A stretch of DNA of 38,257 nucleotides from Vitrella brassicaformis (Eukaryota; Sar; Vitrellaceae): positions 1 through 38,257 of the forward strand of contig CDMY01000634.1 of the NCBI GenBank assembly GCA_001179505.1, read 5' to 3'. Positions within the stretch are counted from its first letter, which is position 1; each line of letters opens with the position of its first letter. This document shows, piece after piece, positions 31,613-38,257 of the stretch. A program made the translations under genes and the position numbers. A model generated the notes under the pieces. It made no database searches and had not been told where the DNA came from. It saw only the letters and a list, made by a program, of their open reading frames with translations.

Positions 31613-33363
31613 TCACCCCTGCTGTGCAGCGAGCAGCTCTGCGCGTCTCTCTGCCTCCTCCCGCCGACGCTGCTCGCGGATCAGATGCACACGGAACCAC
31701 TCCACAGCGCTACAGCGACACGTCCATACCATACGACATCACACACAGATCTGATCAATTCGCGTGTGTCGTTGGCAGCCATACGCGTATCTGTCTTCGT
31801 ATGAGGTGAGTGTGTGGTCGAAGGTCTTGAGGGAAGGCAACGCACCGATGCAGTACCTGCATCAACGAACGCAAAAAGCGGTGGGTGCAACATCCGCCTG
31901 TCTGTCTGTCTCCCTCTCGGCCTGAGTGAGCGTCGCGGCTGACCATCTGTAGAAGTGGTGTGTCTTGTCTGAGATGGCTATCGGGTTGCCCAGCAAAGAC
32001 AACGTCCTGCAGCCACAACACAACACAACACACACGAAGGAACGAACGAGACACATGAGAAACGGTTGGGTTGGGTCCATGCGGCTGGCCGGGTGAATGC
32101 ATTGAACGCACCTCAGCTTTCGCAGCGCCCGCAGCTTCACCACTTCTGACAACCTGCATGTATGGTATGCAGCGAGCCAGATGCACTGCACCATGGCAAT
32201 TGACAGCTCGTCTCTTCTGCGTGTGTGTTCCGGGGGAGAGGCTGGTTACTTGGTGATTTGGTTGCAGTGGAGGTTCAGTGTCTCTAGCTCACTGAACTCG
32301 ACCAACACCTGCAGAACGAAGGAAAAGAGAAGATCCACATCACATCGTCCTGTGTGTATCTCGTGTGTGCAGCTGAGCTAGTACGGTACGTCCATACCGG
32401 GTCGATGCCCCTCAGCTGGTTGAACGACAGATCAAGCCTTCATGGACAAAGGAGCGAGTGCGTGAAGGGCCACCCATGTGTGTGTATAGGTGAGTCACCA
32501 CCCACCAGAGTATGGACTGCAGGGGGTTGATAACAAACCGCGACAGAAAGGCAGGAAGCTCAGTCAAATGCACCAGCTGCATTAATTAAAGCGGAAACAC
32601 AACGGTCGGTCGACCGGTCCCCACAGGTGATTCTGTGTGTGTACCTGTACCTCTACCTACCTTGTTGTTGTTCAATCGTGCGGCAGTGATGCTCTTCTGA
32701 ATGTACAGCTTCCTCTCCTTCGACCCCACACCACCACCACCACCACCCCTACCATGACCAACACCTACACACACAGGCAACGCGACCAACAACACACCCA
32801 TCCAATCCTCCCTACCCATCGCCCTCTCAGCCTACACAATCAAAATCGATCCCTACTCACTCTGTGATACGGCCGCTTGGCTGGTGGCGTGCGTGTGTCC
32901 ATCGCTGACAGGCAGGCTCTGCGCCATGCCCGTCCGCTGGCTGGTATGATGGGAGCCGGGCAGCGGCTGTGAGTCGCTGAGGGGGAGGGGGCGGTCACTG
33001 GACGAGGCGGGGAGGGGGGGCGGGGAGGGGCTGTGACCAGATGCAGCTGGTGCTGTTGTTGGTGGGGCATCGCCTGGAGACGCTCCTCCTTGCGAGTAGA
33101 GGGCAGCGTTCACACACTTCAGGGCCATGTCCTTGTTCGACGGCTCCTCAACACAATCTGCAAACACACACACACACACACACACGCAATGGGCATATTG
33201 TCCCTTGTGCTGCCCGTCGCTTCCTCGGGCCCCACGCACCAGCCAAGTCGGTGATGTCTTTGAACTGCAGGTCCAGCACGATGCCGACGCCATAGGTCAT
33301 CCCAGCGTATCGGCTCTTGGCGGCCACGGCGGCAGGCTGTGCGCCGGGAGTGGGGGACGCCAT
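31613..33363 (-). CDS. LRRC51-like leucine-rich-repeat protein
   Basis: Ten exons: 33363-33240, 33157-32861, 32764-32661, 32576-32506, 32437-32398, 32308-32250, 32153-32112, 32006-31944, 31856-31785 and 31709-31613. They give 322 residues with consistent phases. After a variable Ser/Pro-rich N-terminal half, the LRR region reads SILWLDLSFNQL, GIDPVLVEFSELETLNLHCNQI, LSEVVKLRALRKLR and TLSLLGNPI, followed by ALPSLKTFDHTLTSYEDRY. The wording and order match LRRC51 (the LRR product of the animal LRTOMT locus), which is linked to motile cilia and is found in flagellated protists. The tail is a charged helix (REQRRREEAERRAELLAAQ). A role in flagella of a motile stage is inferred from the family only. 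One acceptor is AAG (32438-32440), unusual here. It is divergent from the BRCT gene, with 247 bases between start codons. Confidence 0.88.
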
Positions 33364-33610
33364 TTATCGAGTGCCTGTTGAGAGAACTCTTAAGAAGCAG
33401 CGAAACCGCCCGCTCTCGGCAAAAGATGGAAGGTGCTCGCCAATGGAAGCCAAAGGGACGTTGTGTGCCTCTCGAAGCAGCCACTCCTCTCCTCGGAAGG
33501 TTGTGCGATCCGTCTGCAAGCTTAGCTCAGAGGGGCAGAGATAGTGGAATAGCGGACGTGGCACAACCTCACACAGATACGGCAGCTCTTACTCATCCAG
33601 TTGCGACTCA
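33364..33610. promoter_or_regulatory. Shared upstream region of the LRRC51-like and BRCT genes
   Basis: These 247 bases separate two divergent start codons. Unlike the three other divergent spacers, I did not find AGCTCGCA here. No clear TATA box is visible. Confidence 0.45.
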
Positions 33611-34251
33611 ATGGCTGAATCGCCCTCGTCTGGTGGTGTTCTCGTCATGCAGTTTGTATTTCGTTCTCGGGGCGATCTGGGTCTCTCAATTGGTCTCTCC
33701 CGCATCAACACGATGAGTCAGCGCGTGAAGGCGAAGGGCGGGCAGGTCATCCAGGACATCACCAGCACTTTCAGAGACGAGGAGGGCCGGGAGGTGAAGG
33801 AACTCAACCCCGCTATCACACACATCGTCGTGGCCAAGACACTCAGCAGACAGGTCAGGTGCGCTGACTGAATGATAATGGATTTTATCTCTGTTTGGCC
33901 TGTGTGTGACGTGTGTGCCTTCAGGGGTTTCTTCGTTTTCTCCACGACAGTTCCCTGACAGAGGAGTCCATCAGCGCTGGTCGGGCCAAGGTGGTGCGTG
34001 ACGAGTGGATGACCAAGTCATCTCAGACGGGCAAACGACAAAACGATGAAGGTAGGTAGATCAGATCCCATGGAAAGAGTGAATCTTCACATGCAACAGT
34101 CTGCGTTGTGTGTTCAGCCTACCTGTATCAGTTCAACGAGAGCGCGCCAAGTGCGCCCTCGTCCACCTCTAGATCTGCTGCGGCCAGTGGTGGCTCCGAC
34201 AGCCACACTACTCTCCCTCCCCCTCTCCCTCAGCCGACGGCTGTGTGCTGA
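33611..34251 (+). CDS. Small single-BRCT-domain protein
   Basis: Three exons: 33611-33853, 33925-34051 and 34118-34251, giving 167 residues with consistent phases. The first 120 residues fit one BRCT fold: a hydrophobic first strand (GVLVMQFVF), KAKGGQVI with the conserved glycine pair after helix 1, ITHIVVAKT as the central strand, and KVVRDEWMTKS with the near-invariant Trp in the last helix. YLYQF follows, as often seen just after BRCT domains. The tail is Ser/Pro-rich and probably disordered. BRCT domains bind phosphopeptides or partner proteins in DNA repair and checkpoint control. With a single domain and no enzyme part, the exact role cannot be told. It is the last intact gene before the telomere, about 3.8 kb away. 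Confidence 0.75.
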
Positions 34252-35100
34252 GATCTGTCTGTGGTCCTTTGGCGTCCACTTTGCCTTAATTGTCAGCTGA
34301 GGTCGGCGACACAGACGCACACACACGTGGCGAGTCAGTCAGGTCAGTCAGTGAGTCAGTGAGGGACGCCTCGAGCATCGCCATGCATGATGTGAGACGG
34401 CCGCTCTGCTCTGTGTGCTGTGCTGCAGATGTCTGTCTGTCTGTCTATCTGTCTGTTGAGTGAGTGAGTGAGTGAGTGGGGCCGTCCGTCATGACGACAG
34501 ACAGACACTGCTGCAGCTGAGGGCGCCGAGGTGACTTGCCGCTGACTGCACTCGAAACCGCAGCGGTGCGCAGGCAGACACACACACACAGACACACACA
34601 CACACACACAGAGATGGCATGGATGTGACACACAACAGGAGAGAATCAGCCGGCTGTCTGTCTGTCTGTCTGTCTGTCTGTGTGTCTGTGTGTGTGGTTT
34701 GTGTGGCGTGCAGGTGTGGTTGGCTGGCGGGTTTGACGACTGACGATGGCCGCTGAGTGCTGCTCGTCTGTGTCTGTGTGTCTGTGTGTGTGTGTGTGAT
34801 GTGTCGGCCGATGTGTCGACGACTGACTGACTCGATCTGCTGAATCGCTTTGTGTCTCTCGTGGGTTGGCCGCCCTTTGTGTGTCGCGGGGGGGTCTTTG
34901 TTGTGCCGTGTCGGATTGTGGGGATGGCCGCCGTGGTTTGTATGTGAGCTTGGGAGTCTGGCTGGAGGAAGGTGCATTGTCACATCTATCTCGTGGGGCT
35001 TTCTACATACTGGGTGTGTGATGGGAGAGAGAGAGATGGCACAATTGAGGGAGAGACAGAGTGATTTGGTTCGGTGCTGTGGTGCTGCGATGTGCTGTTC

Positions 35101-35215
35101 CTGCGTGTGTCGGTGCGCTGGCTGTCTCGTGCCCGGCGGACACAGCACACAGTGAGCGTTGATCATCACTCTCTGCGTGCGGTGGCCGTGTGCACACAAA
35201 GGAAAGACAAAGGCA
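35101..35215. repeat. Diverged subtelomeric repeat, copy A
   Basis: This copy shares with copy B the stretch GGACACAGCACACAGTGAG and then a conserved CACTCTCTG, GCCGT and CACACAAAGGAA series in the same order. The middle differs by small insertions. Confidence 0.6.
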
Positions 35216-35266
35216 CAACTTTGACTCATACGGGTTGTGTCAACGACTGGTCTGGTGCGAAGGCGA

Positions 35267-35407
35267 GGCCCAAAGGGCCGAGCCGAGCAACGACCAGCCA
35301 GAGATTGACTCAAATGCGGAGGGCACCGAAGGTGCCCGAAGCGCCGACGGCAGGTCAGTCAATGTGAGTGATTCATGAGTGGTGGAGCGAGGGATGCGCG
35401 AAGCGCA
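35267..35407. repeat. Cluster of GC-rich mini-hairpins
   Basis: Three perfect short inverted repeats with three-base loops lie within 140 bases. They are GGCCC-AAA-GGGCC (35267-35279), GGGCACC-GAA-GGTGCCC (35321-35337) and TGCGC-GAA-GCGCA (35395-35407). The last contains GCGAAGC, a sequence known to form an unusually stable DNA mini-hairpin. Confidence 0.75.
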
Positions 35408-35520
35408 GACCGACGCGGAGACACACCACTGCAAGGGATGGAGGGATGGATGCATGCAGGTGACTGTCTGTCTGTGTGTCTTTTGTCTAGGTGAGTGATG
35501 ATGTTGGTGTGTTGGTGTGC

Positions 35521-35576
35521 TCAGCTCACTTCGTAGGTTTCCCTGTCCTTGAGGATCTTGATGTTCTCGATCTCAC
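35521..35576 (-). pseudogene. Orphan terminal-exon-like fragment
   Basis: On the minus strand a TTCAG acceptor (35577-35579 is the CAG) is followed by 56 bases that read EIENIKILKDRETYEVS and a stop. The amino-acid mix is unlike the low-complexity surroundings. I could not find upstream exons, so it may be a fragment of a gene copy lost in subtelomeric rearrangement, or chance. Confidence 0.3.
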
Positions 35577-35648
35577 CTGAACACACACATCGATGGAAGA
35601 AGGAATGGCGCATCGCGCGCATCAATCCACACCACCACCCCCATCCTC

Positions 35649-35730
35649 TTCCACACTGGCTGCTGTATATGTGTGAGAGGGGGTGGCTGTTCCACACTGG
35701 CTGCTGTATATGTGTGAGAGGGGGTGGCTG
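35649..35730. repeat. 41-base perfect tandem duplication
   Basis: A 41-base unit (starting TTCCACACTGGCTGCTG) occurs twice in direct succession, at 35649-35689 and 35690-35730, with no difference between copies. The identity suggests a recent event. Confidence 0.9.
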
Positions 35731-36218
35731 TCGTGTGTTGGTCGGCCTTTTCTCTCTGTGTGGACTGTGTGGGGTTTTGCGTGTTGGCCGTCTGCTGCCG
35801 TGAGTGTGTGGGCCGTGAGTGTGGTGGCCTGGGGAAATATGACAGACAGCCAGACAGACAGAGAGAGAAGGGGACGATTGGCTGCACAGAGAGTCGCTGT
35901 GTGGGGCGGTGTTTGGGCTGCCGTCTGTCTGTGTGTGGTGTTTGTGTGACGCCTGTTCGCGAGAGTGTGTTGCTCTCTCGTCGGTGCATCCGTTACACAC
36001 GGGCGGCTCACAGACAGACAGGCAGGCCGACACCAGAGAGAGAGAAATCTGTCGCGTCATGCATGAGGTGTCTGGTCTTCGCCTGCATGAATGTCTGCAT
36101 CTCGTGTGGTGTTGGTGCTTTGGGGTTGCCGGGCGTTGACAGAAGTGACCACAGAGGCAAACGGACAGACACGCGACACGGAGAGAGAGAGAGCTCTGTT
36201 TGGTTCCCTTTGGTGTGC

Positions 36219-36350
36219 ATCGTGTGTTGGTGTGCTGGCTGTCACACGCTTCTCGGACACAGCACACAGTGAGTGTCCTTTCTCACTCTCTGTGTGCCGT
36301 AGCCGTCGAGCATCTGACAGGCAGACACTGTCCACACAAAGGAAGAGAGA
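36219..36350. repeat. Diverged subtelomeric repeat, copy B
   Basis: This copy aligns with copy A over GTGTGCTGGCTGTC, GGACACAGCACACAGTGAG and CACACAAAGGAA. It aligns with copy C over TCTCACTCTCT, GCCGT(A/G)GCC and AGCAT(C/A)TGACAG, so it bridges the two. Confidence 0.6.
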
Positions 36351-36624
36351 CTGTTCCCTATCTATCTTTCTGGTTTGGTACCGTAGTATTTTCCTCTCCT
36401 CACTAACCTGTCTGGTAGAGTGGCAGCGTCTTACTGTGTCTGTTTTACGCCTGGGAGATTCAGTGCATGGACTCACTCGAATCTCCCTGTCAATGATGAT
36501 GGATAACGCTTCGCTAGAAAAGGGAGGGAAGGCCCCCCCCCAGCGTCGCAGCGGCGCAATAGCACGGAACAATAGGAAATGACGTTGAGAATCGGAGTTA
36601 GAGTCTCGTTAAACGACTCCTGCG

Positions 36625-36705
36625 GCCCAAAGGGCGAGAAGGCCTCGCGCCCTGGGCGAGAGACGAACGGCCTAAAGGGCGAGAGCTAAGACCCAAGGGC
36701 GAGCC
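36625..36705. repeat. Second GC-rich mini-hairpin and GGGCGAG cluster
   Basis: GCCC-AAA-GGGC (36625-36635) and CGCCC-T-GGGCG (36648-36658) are perfect short inverted repeats. GGGCGAG occurs four times between about 36632 and 36702, each preceded by a CC-A/T-rich turn. The style matches the cluster at 35267-35407. Confidence 0.6.
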
Positions 36706-36863
36706 GATTGGCCATTACGATATATTCCGATCACCCCGAAGGACAGAATTGCCGATTTGTTGATCTTTTCGGTACTTGTCGATTTTTCACCGATTCCAGC
36801 CATCCTCATCCCTTCAGTGACTCGTACCTAACGACTGTGAAGCTGCCTGCTTGATTGCTCAAG

Positions 36864-36957
36864 AAGGAAGTCAAACCAACCAAGCCCAAGGAGTCAAGGC
36901 GCGCCACGAAGCAGACGGAGAGCCGTGTTGCCGAGGTTGCTGGCCTCAGCAGTTGTC
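36864..36957 (+). pseudogene. Isolated exon-like Lys-rich stretch
   Basis: After CTCAAG a 94-base stretch reads KKEVKPTKPKESRR and then QTESRVAEVAG before a GTGAGT donor at 36958. It is more codon-like than its surroundings. No partner exon was found, so it may be a gene fragment or chance. Confidence 0.2.
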
Positions 36958-37589
36958 GTGAGTGAGTGAGTGAGTGTGTGTATCAGTCGTGTCAGAGCCT
37001 GCCGTCGTCAGCAGGTGTGGTGCAGTGCCGTGTGTGACTGCTTGTGACCTTGTGAGACCTTCTTCGTGTGCGTGTGCCTGTCGTTGAATCGTGAGTGTCT
37101 CCCATCGAGAAGTGTCGTCAGTAGAACATTGAGTAGGCGCTATCTCAATAGCGTGAACCGAACCCCACCCCTTAACATGTTTGTCTGAAATGGTGTGTAG
37201 TGTACGTGGTATTGTATGTGGTTTTCCTGCAGGCGGATGTCTTCACCTCGCTCTCTGTAGTGTCTGGTTTCGCTGCTTTGAAGTTGTCGTGGGGCGACAG
37301 ATAGAGATGCTGAGATAGGGAAAATTGAACACACAGAGTCTGCTTGCTCATTTCACTTACGGCAATGGACGTGTCCTTTTGCCGTCCGTCTGTATACCTA
37401 CACACTAACATGGATGGAAGGATGGATGGATGTATGTGTTGTATGCATTGCATGCTCTTACGGGTTCTGTGCCTCTCTCTCTCTCTCCTTCTATAGAATA
37501 TGTCTGTGACATATATAGGTGGAAAGAAGAGTGAGGGAGAAATGGACGCATGAGTGAGGGAGAGGTGTTTGTTTGCTTCGCTCTATCTG

Positions 37590-37715
37590 TGGATCGTCTG
37601 TTGATGTGCTTACTGTTATTGGGTCGTTTTTGAGCGAACATGATGAGTGTTCATTCTCACTCTCTATGCGCCGTGGCCATCAAGCATATGACAGACACAT
37701 ACAATCTACAACCCC
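37590..37715. repeat. Diverged subtelomeric repeat, copy C
   Basis: This copy resembles copy B over GATGAGTGT-CATTCTCACTCTCT, GCGCCGTGGCCATCAAGCAT and TGACAGACAC. It lies about 320 bases from the telomere array. Confidence 0.55.
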
Positions 37716-38035
37716 CAAGCAGATGGATAGACAGAAGCCGGACAGAGGACAGCTGTGCTGACGAGACAGAACAAAATAAACTCTGTCTTCTCATACCTGC
37801 CTCTGCATACTGAAATATAGCCTCTAAGCACCTCTAAGCCATGCACAATATACTTTATACACATACATTCCTCAGGGCGCCACAGATAGTGAGTGAGTAG
37901 CAGTAAGCCGCTGCCACACATCGTCACACACACGATGCGGCTCAATCAAATAACAACACCTAAACCCTCACACACACACGTTCTCTCTCTCTTCGTCCTT
38001 CTTCTCTCTCTCGCACTCTCTCTCTCTCCCTCCGC

Positions 38036-38257
38036 TTTAGGGTTTAGGGCTTAGGGTCTAGGGCTTAGGGCCCAGGGCCTAGGGTTCAGGGTCTAGGGTC
38101 TAGGGTCTAGGGTTTAGGGTGTTTAGGGCTTAGGGTTTAGGGTTTAGGTTTAGGGTTTAGGGTTTAGGTTTAGGTTGTTTAGGGTTTAGGGTCTAGGGTT
38201 TAGGGTTTAGGGTTTAGGGTTTAGGGTTTAGGGTTTAGGGTTTAGGGTTTAGGGTTT
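38036..38257 (+). repeat. Telomeric repeat array (TTTAGGG)n
   Basis: The array runs to the window edge in the G-rich orientation expected at a right chromosome end. The inner part (38036-38120) has variant units such as CTTAGGG, TCTAGGG and CCCAGGG. Units become nearly perfect TTTAGGG from about 38185 on, as usual for a degenerate inner and a maintained outer zone. The unit is the plant-type heptamer. Confidence 0.97.

Larger units (their letters stand above)
34252..38035. other. Gene-poor subtelomeric region
   Basis: No intact gene is visible in these 3.8 kb. The region holds CTGT and CA microsatellites, a 41-base tandem duplication, three copies of a diverged repeat, two clusters of GC-rich mini-hairpins and two isolated exon-like stretches. 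The last 65 bases before the telomere are CT-rich. The AT content rises towards the end compared with the gene-bearing part. Confidence 0.7.

Noticed and set aside
34600-34800. Cys/Val-rich open frames in CTGT and CA tracts here and elsewhere (for example 7897-8117, 13078-13389)
   Set aside because: They are translations of microsatellites (repeats such as VCVCVCV) with no domain or splice support.

Overview
The window is a nuclear chromosome end from an intron-rich, photosynthetic eukaryote. The best fit is a chromerid alga (photosynthetic alveolate), most like Vitrella brassicaformis; that name is an inference, not a search result. Reasons: the right edge is an array of TTTAGGG telomere repeats; genes hold many short introns (about 30-250 bases) with GT(R)AG donors and CAG/TAG acceptors; exons are GC-rich; introns and spacers are full of CA, CTGT, CCCA and similar microsatellites; and two plastid proteins (a light-harvesting protein and Mg-chelatase H) start with a signal-peptide-like leader followed by an F-V-P motif, as in plastids bounded by extra membranes.

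Layout, left to right. 1) About 0.5-3.1 kb, minus strand: a decayed protein-kinase-like locus with a broken frame and altered catalytic motifs. 2) 3.9-6.3 kb, minus: an eight-exon NIPP1-like (PPP1R8) protein with an FHA domain and a PP1-docking motif. 3) 6.5-8.6 kb, plus: an eleven-exon plant-type formamidopyrimidine-DNA glycosylase. 4) 9.3-10.5 kb, minus: an unrecognised, probably mitochondrial protein. 5) 10.8-11.7 kb, plus: an LHC/FCP-type antenna protein. 6) 13.8-22.8 kb, minus: a very large DUSP-Ubl ubiquitin-specific protease with about 33 exons and a 300-base assembly gap. 7) 23.3-29.1 kb, plus: Mg-chelatase subunit H (ChlH), 1430 residues. 8) 31.6-33.4 kb, minus: an LRRC51-like leucine-rich-repeat protein. 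9) 33.6-34.3 kb, plus: a small single-BRCT protein. 10) 34.3-38.0 kb: a gene-poor subtelomere with diverged repeats, mini-hairpins, a tandem duplication and possible orphan exons, then the telomere.

I joined the exons by hand at splice sites. For all eight intact genes every intron phase is consistent and the summed length is a multiple of three, which strongly supports the models. The eight genes form four divergent (head-to-head) pairs with short shared upstream regions (about 240-470 bases) and long tail-to-tail spacers. The two chlorophyll-related genes (LHC and ChlH) lie in different pairs, but their upstream regions share two 9-base motifs about 15 bases apart, a candidate shared regulatory module.

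I found no clearly new multi-gene system. The items most worth checking are the shared motif pair, the head-to-head architecture, the decay of the kinase locus, the mini-hairpin clusters and the subtelomeric repeat family.
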